Counted from the first letter of the stretch, positions 9,154 to 18,051 are shown. The stretch: 64,000 bases of DNA from an uncultured Blastocatellia bacterium (GCA_946480785.1 CAMLLD010000026.1:5830-69829), one strand, 5' to 3'. Made by a program: numbers and translations. The notes: a model not told the origin generated them from the sequence alone.

Positions 9154-9714
9154 ATGATGGTGTGCCATCGCAAACAAACTCGGTTCGGGTTCCTCGCAGT
9201 GCTCATACTCGCATCGTGTCTTAACGCCCTGGCCCAGCAGGAGCGCGCCGCGGCGATGCGGTCGGCCCATGCGGGCAACACGCTCAACGAGCTCCGCGAC
9301 AAGCACCGCGCCCTGCTGGTCGTGTTTCGGTCGCGCGTGCTCGACGTCAACGACCGCGAGCGCGCCATCATGGAAGACGTGCTCAAGGCCGACCCGCAAC
9401 CCAAGGGACGCGCTCGCTGGGTCTACAATCAACTCGCACAAAAGCTGAACAGCTACGTTAATAAATACAAAAGCCTGACCGCCGCCGAAGGTCTCGCCGA
9501 CGCTGATTACATCATCTATTTCAACGTCGTCGAGTATCGGCGCATTCTCGACGCCGTCTACCCGTACGGCGAGCTCTTCGTGATCGTCAAAGGCTCGCCG
9601 GCGCAACTGAAACCACCGCATGTCGTCTGGCGCGCGGACAAAGTGCTCTTTGCCGGCGATGCCATCGGCGATCTGATCAAAGAACTCAAAGCAGTGCGCG
9701 GCGAAGGCTCATAA
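9154..9714 (+). CDS. Secreted hypothetical protein
   Basis: About 186 residues. I place the start at ATG 9154 (or 9157), just after the stop of the preceding gene. The in-frame start at 9070 lies inside that gene and would bury the signal peptide. The N-terminus reads as a signal sequence (TRFGFLAVLILASCLNALAQ, with a possible lipobox ASC). The mature part is helical first (NTLNELRDKHRALLVV), then mixed (ADADYIIYFNVVEY, GELFVIVKGS). No family recognised. No clear Shine-Dalgarno, so coupling to the upstream gene is plausible. Confidence 0.6.
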   Translation: MMVCHRKQTRFGFLAVLILASCLNALAQQERAAAMRSAHAGNTLNELRDKHRALLVVFRSRVLDVNDRERAIMEDVLKADPQPKGRARWVYNQLAQKLNSYVNKYKSLTAAEGLADADYIIYFNVVEYRRILDAVYPYGELFVIVKGSPAQLKPPHVVWRADKVLFAGDAIGDLIKELKAVRGEGS

Positions 9715-9728
9715 GCAGCGCGCATCCT

Positions 9729-9786
9729 TGGAGTGCGCCGACTTGTCGGCGCTTTGGCCAAAGCGGTGCTAAGGCACCGCACTCCA
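9729..9786. repeat. Dispersed palindromic repeat, copy A
   Basis: A 58-base element with ends TGGAGTGC and GCACTCCA in inverted orientation. Inside are two further hairpins, GCCGACTTGTCGGC and GCGGTGCTAAGGCACCGC. The same arrangement recurs at 43759-43818 and as a right half at 50228-50260. All three copies sit just after a gene's stop codon, like REP-type elements that stabilise or end transcripts. Confidence 0.8.
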
Positions 9787-9897
9787 GAGAGGCGCAAAAC
9801 CCAAACTGACCCAGTACTTCTTTTTGCAACGAGCCGAAAATCCGGACGTGTATGCAATCCGTGAAACTTTAGGCGGTTTAGACTCACTAACCTGATC

Positions 9898-12800
9898 ATG
9901 TTGCGTTGCGCCCTACTCCTCTGTGTCCTCGCTATGCCCGTTCCGGCCCAGCAAACGAACGGCATGGTGAAGGGCACTGTCACGGACCAGCTCGACAGTC
10001 TGGTCGTCGGCGCGACCGTCACGTTGCGAAATGCGAACGAAGTAGTAGTCAGCGCGAAGACCAACTCAGCGGGAGTCTACGAATTTAAACATCTCGCTCC
10101 CGGAACATACACGCTGAAGGTCATCGCTCCCGGTTTCAACGTTTTCGAAGAGAAATCCGTCAACGTACGCGCGCGCGAAACCACCACGGTCAACGCGCAA
10201 CTCGACGTGGCGTTTGAAGAGCAGCAGGTAGTCGTCGACGATCGAAACATCAGCACCGACGCCGACAACAATGCCGGCGCGGTCGTCTTGCGCGGCCGCG
10301 ATCTGGAAGCCTTGCCGAACGATCCGCAAGCATTGCTCGCGGCGTTGCAATCACTCGCCGGGCCAGTAGATCCCGAAGCCGGCGGTCCGCAAATTAAGGT
10401 GGACGGCTTCTCGAACGGCCAACTGCCGCCGAAAGAAGCGATCCGCGAAGTGCGCGTAAACAACAACCCGTTCTCCGCGGAAAACGAGTTTCCCGGTTTC
10501 GGCGGCATCGAGATCTTCACGCAACCCGGCGCCGACAAGTGGCACGGCGGGATCGCTTTCGACTTCAACGACGAAAGCCTCAACTCGCGTAATCCATACA
10601 CGACGCGACGCGCGCCTTATCAACAACGCGCGTACAGCTTCAACCTGAGTGGACCAATTAAACCCAAACGCGCGTCGTTCTCAGTTTTCTTCAATCGCTA
10701 TCTCAGCGACGCGAACTCAGTCGTGAACGCCACCGTTCTCGACGACGCGACGCTCAAGCCCGTCACGCTCAATCAATCATTCATCACGCCGGAGAAGACG
10801 AACTACGGCAACGGTCGCATAGATTTCAAGATCAATAAACAGCACACGCTCGTGGGCCGGTTCAGTTACAACGGGTCCACGCAGGATCTACAGGGCATCG
10901 GCGGCTTCGCGCTGCCGTCGCGAGCTTACGGCGGGCGACGGACCAACTTCGTCGTGCAGCTTACCGAGACGGCGATGCTCAACGAAAAGACCGTCAATGA
11001 GACTCGCTTTCAGTGGATTCGCAGCCGGTTCAAGCAGACGAGCACCGACGATGGTTTCGCTTTGAACGTGCAAGACTCGTTCTTCGGCGGCGGCTCTCAG
11101 GTCGGCGCTTCCAGCAACACGCAGCAGCGCTTCGAGCTACAGAATTTCACTTCGTGGACCAAGGGGAATCATTTTCTCAAAGTGGGCGCACGGCTGCGGC
11201 ACTCGCATATCGACAGCGTCTCGCCCGGAAACTTCGGCGGCACTTACACCTTCGCGGGCGGACTTGGTCCAAAACTCGATGCGAACGATCAACCAGTGCT
11301 CGGACCGAACAATCAGCCGCTCTTAGTTGAAGTCAGCAGTCTCGAACGCTATCGCCGCACGCTCGCGTTCGCGCGCGCCGGAATGAGCCCGGCGGCGATC
11401 AGGTTGCTCGGCGGCGGCGCTACGCAGTTCTCGATCGCGGGTGGCATTCCGGAAGCGGAAGTGAAACAGACAGACGTCTCGTTCTACCTGCAGGACGAGT
11501 GGAAGGTCAGACCAAACTTCACCCTCTCGCCGGGTCTGCGTTACGAGAACCAAAACAACATCGACAACAACTTCGACTTCGCGCCGCGGCTCGCGTTTGC
11601 GTGGTCGCCGAACTTCGGCGGCAAGAAAGCAGCGCCGGCGCCGGTTAAGCCCGCAGCGCCCGCTGACTCGAGCGCCGCGACGCCAGCCAAACCCGTGACG
11701 CCGGCCAAACCCGCAACACCAACCGCAACGACTGCGGCAACTACACCAGCAGCAGCCGCGCCGCCGCCTGGACCACCAAAGACAGTCTTCCGCGGCGCTG
11801 CAGGACTCTTCTACAACCGCGTCTCAGAAGACCTGACACTGCAATCGATCAGGTTCGACGGCGTTCACCAGCAACAATACGTCGTCACGGATCCGCAAGT
11901 GCTCAATCTGTTTCCCGCCATTCCGAGCATCGATCAACTCTCCGCGTTTTCACAACCACAACTGCGCCGCGACATCGCCGACGACTTTCACACCTGGCGT
12001 TCACTGCGCGTGATGTTCAGTGTCGAGCGTCTGCTGCCGGCGAAGATCAGATTGTCAGTCACTTATTTTTACGGTCGCACCACGCGGCAAATGCGCGCGA
12101 CGAACATCAACGCTCCGCTCGGCGGCACGTTCATCCTCGGCCAACCGGACAGCGGCGTGCGGCCGCTCGGCAGCGCCGCCGGAAACATCTTCGAGTACCA
12201 ATCGAACGGCCGCTCCATCGGAAACACGCTCAGCGTCAACGTCAACGGCAATTTGAAGAAACTCAGTTTTTGGGGCGGCCTCAACCTCAACAAAACGAGA
12301 AACACCGACAGCGGCACGAGCGGTTCGCCGTTCGACGCGTATGACTTCAGTCACGAGTGGGCGCGCACGCCGTACGGCAGCTTGCTGTTCGCCTACGGCG
12401 GCAACAGTTATTCAGCGCCGCACGACATCAGCTTCAACACGTTCATGCTGGCCAGCTCCGGTGTGCCGTTCAACATCACGACGGGCCGCGACACGAATGG
12501 CGACACGATCTTCAGCGAGCGGCCGGCATTTGCCACCGATCTCAACAAACCCGGCGTGGTGATCACACCGCTCGGCGCTTTCGATCCGACGCCCGTGCCC
12601 GGACAGACGATCATTCCGCGCAACTTCGGACGTGGTCCAGGGTTTATGTTGGTGAGCTTGAATGTGGCGAAGACGTGGAAGTTTGGTAAAGCGATCGAGC
12701 CGAAGAGTCCGCCGCCGGGTGGTCCAACCACGACCAATGCGGGGAGTGCCGCAACGACCGCGGGCAATGCGCCGGCGAAACCACCCGCGAAGCCGCCGGT

Positions 12801-12999
12801 GCAACGACCTTACTCTTTGACGTTCTCGATCAGCGTCAACAATCTCTTCAATCGCAACAACCAGGGAAGTCCCGTCGGCAACATGGCCTCACCTTACTTC
12901 TTGAAATCCGCTTCGGCTTCAAATAACTTCTTCTTCGGCCAGGGCAGCGGCTCCGGCGGCAATCGCACCATCACCTTGAGACTCAGGCTGGGTTTCTGA
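9898..12999 (+). CDS. TonB-dependent receptor, Oar-like, with Ala/Pro-rich loop insertions
   Basis: A 1033-residue outer-membrane protein with a signal peptide (LRCALLLCVLAMPVPAQ) and an N-terminal carboxypeptidase-regulatory-like domain (about 20-110; GMVKGTVTDQLDS, AGVYEFKHLAPGTYTLKV). A plug region (IKVDGFSNGQLPP, VRVNNNPFSAENEFPGFG) and a large barrel ending in TLRLRLGF with C-terminal Phe follow. Two low-complexity inserts rich in Ala, Pro, Thr and Lys lie at about residues 577-630 and 940-970, inside what should be barrel loops. Such PAKP-type linkers look like periplasmic spacers rather than loops, which is odd. The ligand is unknown. A Dabb protein follows after 24 bases. Confidence 0.85.
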   Translation: MLRCALLLCVLAMPVPAQQTNGMVKGTVTDQLDSLVVGATVTLRNANEVVVSAKTNSAGVYEFKHLAPGTYTLKVIAPGFNVFEEKSVNVRARETTTVNAQLDVAFEEQQVVVDDRNISTDADNNAGAVVLRGRDLEALPNDPQALLAALQSLAGPVDPEAGGPQIKVDGFSNGQLPPKEAIREVRVNNNPFSAENEFPGFGGIEIFTQPGADKWHGGIAFDFNDESLNSRNPYTTRRAPYQQRAYSFNLSGPIKPKRASFSVFFNRYLSDANSVVNATVLDDATLKPVTLNQSFITPEKTNYGNGRIDFKINKQHTLVGRFSYNGSTQDLQGIGGFALPSRAYGGRRTNFVVQLTETAMLNEKTVNETRFQWIRSRFKQTSTDDGFALNVQDSFFGGGSQVGASSNTQQRFELQNFTSWTKGNHFLKVGARLRHSHIDSVSPGNFGGTYTFAGGLGPKLDANDQPVLGPNNQPLLVEVSSLERYRRTLAFARAGMSPAAIRLLGGGATQFSIAGGIPEAEVKQTDVSFYLQDEWKVRPNFTLSPGLRYENQNNIDNNFDFAPRLAFAWSPNFGGKKAAPAPVKPAAPADSSAATPAKPVTPAKPATPTATTAATTPAAAAPPPGPPKTVFRGAAGLFYNRVSEDLTLQSIRFDGVHQQQYVVTDPQVLNLFPAIPSIDQLSAFSQPQLRRDIADDFHTWRSLRVMFSVERLLPAKIRLSVTYFYGRTTRQMRATNINAPLGGTFILGQPDSGVRPLGSAAGNIFEYQSNGRSIGNTLSVNVNGNLKKLSFWGGLNLNKTRNTDSGTSGSPFDAYDFSHEWARTPYGSLLFAYGGNSYSAPHDISFNTFMLASSGVPFNITTGRDTNGDTIFSERPAFATDLNKPGVVITPLGAFDPTPVPGQTIIPRNFGRGPGFMLVSLNVAKTWKFGKAIEPKSPPPGGPTTTNAGSAATTAGNAPAKPPAKPPVQRPYSLTFSISVNNLFNRNNQGSPVGNMASPYFLKSASASNNFFFGQGSGSGGNRTITLRLRLGF

Positions 13000-13023
13000 C
13001 CGCGCCTGAAGACTGGTCCAAAC

Positions 13024-13314
13024 ATGCTGACACATATCGTGGTCTGGAAGTATCGTGTTGACGTCGAACAGTCTGCGCGCGAAGAGCACGTGAATCGATT
13101 GCGCGCGCTCGCGTCGCTGGTTCCCGAAGTGCAAACACTCGCAGTCGGCTCTGACACGTTGTTTCTGCCGCGCTCGTACCACACCGGTCTCGTCGCGACG
13201 TTCGCCGATCGTGCCGGGCTCGACGCTTACACCGATCATCCCGAGCACCTTAAAGTCGTTGCGTTTGGCCGAACGATCAGCGAGCACGTCGCGTCAGTTG
13301 ATTTCGTCGATTAG
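13024..13314 (+). CDS. Dabb (stress-responsive alpha/beta barrel) domain protein
   Basis: A 96-residue single-domain protein. It opens with the family's MLTHIVVWKY strand and shows VQTLAVGSD, HTGLVATFADRAGLDAYTDHPEH, then FGRTISEHVASVDF, the standard Dabb order of a ferredoxin-like dimer. Family members include stress-induced plant proteins and small enzymes; no catalytic role can be claimed here. The next gene starts 7 bases downstream, so they are likely cotranscribed. Confidence 0.85.
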   Translation: MLTHIVVWKYRVDVEQSAREEHVNRLRALASLVPEVQTLAVGSDTLFLPRSYHTGLVATFADRAGLDAYTDHPEHLKVVAFGRTISEHVASVDFVD

Positions 13315-13320
13315 AAAATC

Positions 13321-14454
13321 GTGTTCAAGAAGCTCGCGATCGCGTGTGTTGTCCTGCTCCTGCTGAGCCAGGTTCCTTTTGTCTACCGGCGCTACAAACT
13401 CCGCAAGCTGAGCGCCGCAATCAACCAGATCAACTCCCAACGAACTGCGCCCGCAACGTCACCGCAGTGGTCCGAGTACAAAGGCGTGATCCACGTCCAC
13501 TCTTTTCTCGGCGGCCACAGCTCCGGCACGTTCTCCGACATCATCGCCGCCGCACAAGCCAACCAACTCGACTTCGTAGTCATGACCGAGCACACCGAAA
13601 AAGATTTCGACACCGCGGCCATGACTCTGAAAGACCGTCACGCGGGTGTGCTTTTCATCAACGGCAACGAGACGGCCGCGGCAAACGGCGACCGCCTGCT
13701 GACACTGCCGGACAACATCGCGATCGCCGCGTATCCCGAAGACCTCAAAAACTGGGACACGCCGGGACTCAGCGGCGTCGAGGTCTACAACGTCTACACC
13801 AACACGCGCGGGGCGAATCCAATCACCGCCTTTTTCGACGTGCTCTGGTCGCATCGTGCTTATCCCGATCTGCTTTTCGGGCTCTATTACGAACGCCCGA
13901 CGGAAAGTCTGAAGAAGTGGGACGAAGCGTTGGTCCATGCGCGGCTTACGGCCACGCCCGGCAACGACGCGCACGCGAACATCGGTTTGAATTTGCGAGA
14001 CGGTGCGGGAAAAACTCTGGCCGGTATTCAACTCGATCCTTACTCAACAAGCTTCCGGCTCGTGCGTCTGCACGTGCTCATCGACTCCAGCAAGACGCTG
14101 GACACAGCGCAACTCCTCGACGCCATCAAAGCCGGCCACTGCTTCATCGGCTTCGATCTCTTCGGCGACACCACCGGTTTCAGATTCGAAGCGACAACCG
14201 CGACGGAAACCCGACCTCAAGGCGACGAGGTTCCGGTGCAAAACGACCTGCGCTTGCGAATCCAAACGCCGGTAGCAAGCCGCGTGGTGCTGCTCAAAAA
14301 CGGCTCACCGATTCTGAACGAGACCGGTTTTACGACAAAGGAGTTTCCAATAACGGAGCGAGGCGTGTATCGCGTGGAAGTCTACTTACCGGAGGTCGAG
14401 CGGATCATCGGTGAAAAACCGTGGATCATTTCCAACCCGATTTACGTTCGTTGA
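13321..14454 (+). CDS. Membrane-anchored PHP-domain metallohydrolase-like protein
   Basis: A 377-residue protein with a GTG start and an N-terminal transmembrane anchor (KKLAIACVVLLLLSQVPFV), so the enzyme domain faces the periplasm. PHP metal ligands are visible: HVHSFLGGHSSG (His58, His60, His66), DFVVMTEHTE (Glu90, His91), NGNETAA (Glu117), a His in LWSHRAY and GNDAHAN. This is the CehA/McbA-like type with a final beta-sandwich (LRIQTPVASRVVLLKNG). PHP proteins cleave phosphoesters; the substrate is unknown. Length fits periplasmic PHP proteins of this type. Confidence 0.8.
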   Translation: MFKKLAIACVVLLLLSQVPFVYRRYKLRKLSAAINQINSQRTAPATSPQWSEYKGVIHVHSFLGGHSSGTFSDIIAAAQANQLDFVVMTEHTEKDFDTAAMTLKDRHAGVLFINGNETAAANGDRLLTLPDNIAIAAYPEDLKNWDTPGLSGVEVYNVYTNTRGANPITAFFDVLWSHRAYPDLLFGLYYERPTESLKKWDEALVHARLTATPGNDAHANIGLNLRDGAGKTLAGIQLDPYSTSFRLVRLHVLIDSSKTLDTAQLLDAIKAGHCFIGFDLFGDTTGFRFEATTATETRPQGDEVPVQNDLRLRIQTPVASRVVLLKNGSPILNETGFTTKEFPITERGVYRVEVYLPEVERIIGEKPWIISNPIYVR

Positions 14455-14469
14455 CTTTAAAACGGCTGC

Positions 14470-14505
14470 GCCCCACCGGGTGCCCTGCTAGCGGCCCTGT
14501 GGGGC
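14470..14505. repeat. Hairpin after the PHP gene
   Basis: GCCCCAC at 14470-14476 pairs with GTGGGGC at 14499-14505, 16 bases past the PHP stop codon. A second hairpin GCCGGA/TCCGGC follows at about 14518-14533, ahead of TTATTCATTT. Together they are a plausible terminator region. Confidence 0.5.
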
Positions 14506-14564
14506 GACAAACCATCGCCGGAAAGCTCCGGCTTATTCATTTGGAAGCGGTGCGTACGTTCACC

Positions 14565-14656
14565 GGAGTACTGTGGGGATCTAGTGTTTGATCCCACGCT
14601 CCCTTAGCCCTCGTATGGTGGGGTTGAGGGAGACAGCCTTCCACACACTGTTTTTT
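14565..14656 (+). ncRNA. Candidate structured RNA ending in a T-run
   Basis: The 301-base gap 14455-14755 has no ORF. Within it are two strong stems: GTGGGGATC with GATCCCAC (14573-14597, one bulge) and CTCCCTTAGCCC with GGGTTGAGGGAG (14599-14632). CCACACACTG and TTTTTT (14651-14656) follow. Back-to-back hairpins and a T-tract in a gap of this size suggest a small RNA or long terminator read on the + strand. It does not match tRNA, tmRNA, SRP RNA or RNase P signatures that I know. Orientation and ends are guesses. Confidence 0.3.
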
Positions 14657-14755
14657 CAAGTTCGTCCAGTCTAGGCATGGCCCCACTACCTGTCAAGATT
14701 CAGCTTGACCGAATGTGATCCGTACAAACTCACATTCGTTTAGAATGCCCACCTA

Positions 14756-15634
14756 ATGGAAATCAAAATCCGCACGCCACAGAATTTCAACTTCAAGCGA
14801 ACTGTCATCAGCCACGGCTGGTACGGCCTGCCTCCCTTCTCGCTGGACTCCGAAAAGTGGCTGCTCACGCGCGTCATCGATCTCGCCCCCAAACCGCCCG
14901 TCACGATCGTGATGGCCGGACGCAAAGGCCACGTGCGGGTCACAACTTCGCGCTCGCTCAACGAACGCGAGACAGCGAAAGTCACGCGTGACGCGCGTCA
15001 CATGCTGCGCCTCGACGACGACCTCGAACAGTTCTATCTCGCGACCGGAGCCGACGCGGAGTTTGGCTGGATCGCGACGCAGGGCGCCGGCCGCCTGTTG
15101 CGTTCGCCCACAGTCTACGAAGACCTCGTGAAGATGATCTGCACGACGAATTGTTCGTGGGCGTTGACCGTGAAAATGGTCACCGGACTGGTCGAGAACC
15201 TGGGCCGCGAAAGCGACGACCAGCGCCGTTCGTTTCCCACTCCGGAAGCGATGGCCGCGATGCCGCTGAGGTTTTTTGTCGACGAGGTTCGCGCCGGTTA
15301 TCGCGCGTCGTATTTGAAGGAACTCGCCGAGCGGGTGGCGTCGGGTGAACTCAACGTAGAGGAATGGCTGACGAGTCCGCTTTCAACCGCCGAACTCACG
15401 AAACAGATGAAAGGCGTTAAAGGCGTAGGGCCATACGCGGCGGAAAATCTGTTGAAGTTGTTGGGACGTTACGACGGGCTCGCGCTCGACTCATGGACTC
15501 GCGCGCGGTTCTACAAGATCAGAAACAGCGGCCGGAAAGCAAACGACAAAAAGATCGCGCGCTACTACTCACGCTTCAACGAATGGCGCGGTCTTGCGCT
15601 CTGGTGCGATGTCACCCGCGACTGGCTGGATTGA
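14756..15634 (+). CDS. HhH-GPD base-excision DNA glycosylase (AlkA/OGG-like)
   Basis: A 292-residue enzyme that would remove damaged bases from DNA. The C-terminal half has the helix-hairpin-helix (about 215-237; MKGVKGVGPYAAENLL) followed by the Gly/Pro-Asp element, with the catalytic Asp at 245 in LALDSWTRARF. The Lys used by OGG/MutY-type bifunctional enzymes is not at the usual HhH position, so a monofunctional AlkA-like mechanism is more likely. The region ICTTNCSWALTVKMV (128-142) corresponds to the substrate-pocket helix of the family. The N-terminal half resembles the AlkA/OGG beta-domain. Lesion preference is unknown. Confidence 0.8.
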   Translation: MEIKIRTPQNFNFKRTVISHGWYGLPPFSLDSEKWLLTRVIDLAPKPPVTIVMAGRKGHVRVTTSRSLNERETAKVTRDARHMLRLDDDLEQFYLATGADAEFGWIATQGAGRLLRSPTVYEDLVKMICTTNCSWALTVKMVTGLVENLGRESDDQRRSFPTPEAMAAMPLRFFVDEVRAGYRASYLKELAERVASGELNVEEWLTSPLSTAELTKQMKGVKGVGPYAAENLLKLLGRYDGLALDSWTRARFYKIRNSGRKANDKKIARYYSRFNEWRGLALWCDVTRDWLD

Positions 15635-15636
15635 AA

Positions 15637-15679
15637 CCACAGATTACACAGATCAAAAAGCGATCTGTGTAATCTGTGG
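15637..15679. terminator. Perfect 18-bp inverted repeat between convergent genes
   Basis: Bases 15637-15654 (CCACAGATTACACAGATC) are the exact reverse complement of 15662-15679, with a 7-base loop. It lies 2 bases past the glycosylase stop and 12 bases before the stop of the convergent gene. It would work in both directions as a transcription stop. Its sequence resembles dispersed repeats in related genomes. Confidence 0.75.
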
Positions 15680-15691
15680 ATGACCGTGTCT

Positions 15692-16252
15692 CTACTTATT
15701 GAAAACCAGCGTGGAGTCCTGCGGGCCGCGCGGGCTTTCGCTATGCCGAGTCACTGTCAATGTCTTGCCGTCGGCTGAGAGCTGCAGTTTCTCAGTCGTG
15801 GTCGCGGTGACCTCACCGTTTGGTCCTTCAAAAGTCGACTTGCTCGACAGCTCCAGCGTCTTGCCGTCACCGGATACCGTCGCCTTGCGAGCGACTTTTC
15901 CTCGTCCACCCATGTCGGCGGAAGTTTCACTGCCGTCGAGATTGAACGTTCTTGGACCACCGAAGCCGCCCATGCCGCGGCCCTGACCACCACCACCGGC
16001 CGGGCGATCGCCACCACCCATGTTTGCGGGGGGATTACCGCCGGTGACCTTCTCTTCGATCGTGATCTCTTTATCGGTTTGCGTGATCACCCACGAAACG
16101 CTTTCGGCGTTTTGCAGGCGCGGATTGAGACCCTGGCTTTTGCTCTTATCAAGCGTCCAGGTGCCGCCGAAGTTCGCAGGCGCGGCAGCATGCACGGCCA
16201 GAGCGATTACAAGCGCGCTCATCATGCCAAGAGCGCAAAGCAACTTTCTCAT
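15692..16252 (-). CDS. Small secreted Gly-rich protein, lipocalin-like in pattern
   Basis: A 186-residue protein with a good SD (AGGAG, 7 bases before ATG) and a signal peptide (RKLLCALGMMSALVIALAVHA). The mature start NFGGTWTLDKSKSQG is the pattern found in many secreted acidobacterial proteins and resembles the first strand of a lipocalin-like barrel. A Gly-rich loop (about 77-100; GGGDRPAGGGGQGRGMGGFGG) interrupts strands such as WVITQTDKEITIEEKV, KATVSGDGKTLEL and KTLTVTRHSE. Function unknown. Confidence 0.65.
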   Translation of the reverse strand: MRKLLCALGMMSALVIALAVHAAAPANFGGTWTLDKSKSQGLNPRLQNAESVSWVITQTDKEITIEEKVTGGNPPANMGGGDRPAGGGGQGRGMGGFGGPRTFNLDGSETSADMGGRGKVARKATVSGDGKTLELSSKSTFEGPNGEVTATTTEKLQLSADGKTLTVTRHSESPRGPQDSTLVFNK

Positions 16253-16531
16253 TCAAGATCTCCTTACTATCAGTGGGATTGTCCAAATAATTGACGAATG
16301 CGCCGCAGTCTAACAAATGAGCAAACGAAAAACTGTAAGGAACTGCAAAGAATTGTAAAGAGAAGGTAAAGAATTACGCTGCGGAACCTTTGCTTGAAGC
16401 AGCGCGTACGAACGAGGTCTTTGAAAAACTAATCGAGTTCATTTTCTGTCATAAGCAAACTCCGAGTGGTGTTTAGTTCGCAGGAGGAGCTCGAGAACAA
16501 GTTAGCTAACTAAATCCCAAGGAGAGTGGTA
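16253..16531. promoter_or_regulatory. Divergent intergenic region
   Basis: This gap carries the promoters of the two divergent secreted-protein genes. The segment about 16320-16375 has imperfect repeats of AACTGTAAGGAACTGCAAAGAA type (A-rich with AAAGA units). No clear operator or promoter pair was identified. Confidence 0.25.
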
Positions 16532-16906
16532 ATGAAGTCAATCATGAATCGAATGCTGGTCGTTTTAATGGTCGGGGCCCTGACGAGTGTTGTGGCGCTG
16601 GCCAAAGTGCAGAAGCACAGAGTCACCTTTGATAACGACATCAAGGTGAATGGGTCGCTGGTGAAGAAAGGAACCTACGACGTCAAGTTTGACGATCAAA
16701 CTGGTCAACTGACGATCGCGAAGGATGGAAAAGTTATCGCCCAGGCAATGGCCAAGCTCGAGCCGCGCGCGAAGAAAGCGAACGATTTTCAACTGCGTTC
16801 GAACGGCAGCGGTGACGACACTCATCTCGTCGGCGTGACCTTCGGTGGTTCCGACAAAGACGTTGTGATCAGCAACAGCGGCGCAACAACCACGGGTAGC
16901 AACTAA
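16532..16906 (+). CDS. Small secreted beta-rich protein, unknown function
   Basis: A 124-residue protein. The ATG at 16532 has GGAG 7 bases upstream and was preferred to the in-frame GTG at 16526, which overlaps the SD. The signal peptide is LVVLMVGALTSVVALA. The mature part consists of short strands (HRVTFDNDIKVNGSLVKKGTYDVKF, QLTIAKDGKVIAQAMAKL, HLVGVTFGGSDKDVVIS). This pattern recurs in small periplasmic acidobacterial proteins; I know no function. A terminator follows directly. Confidence 0.65.
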   Translation: MKSIMNRMLVVLMVGALTSVVALAKVQKHRVTFDNDIKVNGSLVKKGTYDVKFDDQTGQLTIAKDGKVIAQAMAKLEPRAKKANDFQLRSNGSGDDTHLVGVTFGGSDKDVVISNSGATTTGSN

Positions 16907-16939
16907 CAAGAGTTTCTCTGAACGGCTGCAATCCCCTCT

Positions 16940-16980
16940 TACGCCTCGAGGCTCGCCCGCTTCGAGGCGTAGTTGTTTTC
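16940..16980 (+). terminator. Rho-independent terminator
   Basis: TACGCCTCGA at 16940-16949 pairs perfectly with TCGAGGCGTA at 16962-16971, followed by GTTGTTTTC. The 10-bp stem and T-rich tail sit 34 bases after the small secreted-protein gene. Confidence 0.75.
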
Positions 16981-17005
16981 CCGTCACTGATCTAATATCT
17001 CTCCC

Positions 17006-17998
17006 ATGAGATACAGAAGGTTTGGGCGCACGGGTTGGGAAGTTGGGGAGATCGGCTATGGCATGTGGGGGATGGCCAGTTGGTCCAACTCCGACGACGA
17101 AGAATCGCTGCGCTCGCTGCAAGTTTCGATAGATCACGGCTGCAATTTTTTCGATACTGCGTACGCTTACGGCGAAGGCCACAGCGAGGGACTGCTCGGC
17201 CAAACCGTTCGCGCCAATCCCGACAAACGTCTCTACACCGCGACGAAGATCCCACCCAAGACGCGTCAGTGGCCGGCCACGGAAGATTCCAAGCTGCAGG
17301 ACACTTATCCACCGGATTACGTGGAAGAGTATGTGCATCGCAGTCTGGAGAACGCGCAGTTGGACCAGTTTGATCTGATGCAGTTCCACACCTGGAACGA
17401 CGAGTGGATGCGTGACGATCGCTGGTTCTACAAGCTCGACGATCTGCGCAGTCAGAAATTGATCAATGCGATCGGGATCAGCATCAATCGCTGGGAGCCG
17501 TGGAACGGCGTGCGCGCGGTGCGCAGCGGGCAGATCGACGCGGTGCAGGTGATCTACAACATCTTCGATCAGAATCCGGAAGATGAGTTGTTTCCGGCGT
17601 GTCGTGAGATGGATGTGGCGGTGATTGCGCGCGTGCCGTTTGACGAAGGAACGTTGACGGGCACGTTGACGAAGGAGAGCAAGTGGCCCGAAGGTGATTG
17701 GCGCAACACTTACTTCGTGCCCGAGAACTTGATCCCGAGCGTGGAACGAGCGGATGCGATCAAGAAGCTGCTCGAAGAGTGGAACCGCGAACACGAGACG
17801 CACATCACGATGCCGGAGCTCGCGTTGCGCTTCATACTCGCGAATGAAGACGTGAGTACGATCATTCCCGGGATGCGCAAGTTGTCACACGTGGAGTCGA
17901 ACATCGCGGCGAGTGATGCTGGACCATTGCCGCGTGAGTTACAGGAGAAGTTGCGGACGTTTCGCTGGGTGCGCAAGCCGACGCCGTGGTCACAGTAA
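17006..17998 (+). CDS. Aldo/keto reductase
   Basis: A 330-residue NADPH-type oxidoreductase. The catalytic tetrad is complete: Asp50 and Tyr55 in FDTAYAYGEGHSE, Lys81 in TATKIPP and His128 in MQFHTW. The C-terminal cofactor segment STIIPGMRKLSHVESN (about 288-303) is typical of the family. Start ATG 17006 opens with MRYRRFGRTGWEVGEIGYG, the canonical AKR beginning. Substrate unknown; the nearest subgroup is the general aldo/keto reductases (YajO/AKR11-13-like). The gene stands alone between a terminator and a DinB gene. Confidence 0.9.
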   Translation: MRYRRFGRTGWEVGEIGYGMWGMASWSNSDDEESLRSLQVSIDHGCNFFDTAYAYGEGHSEGLLGQTVRANPDKRLYTATKIPPKTRQWPATEDSKLQDTYPPDYVEEYVHRSLENAQLDQFDLMQFHTWNDEWMRDDRWFYKLDDLRSQKLINAIGISINRWEPWNGVRAVRSGQIDAVQVIYNIFDQNPEDELFPACREMDVAVIARVPFDEGTLTGTLTKESKWPEGDWRNTYFVPENLIPSVERADAIKKLLEEWNREHETHITMPELALRFILANEDVSTIIPGMRKLSHVESNIAASDAGPLPRELQEKLRTFRWVRKPTPWSQ

Positions 17999-18051
17999 GG
18001 ACGGCGTCATCACTCTAAGATCCATAAGATCCCCCTCTTAACGACGTCACG

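Noticed and set aside
16565..17803. 412-codon minus-strand frame
   Set aside because: It runs antisense through the small secreted-protein gene, a terminator and the aldo/keto reductase. Its product has no motif.
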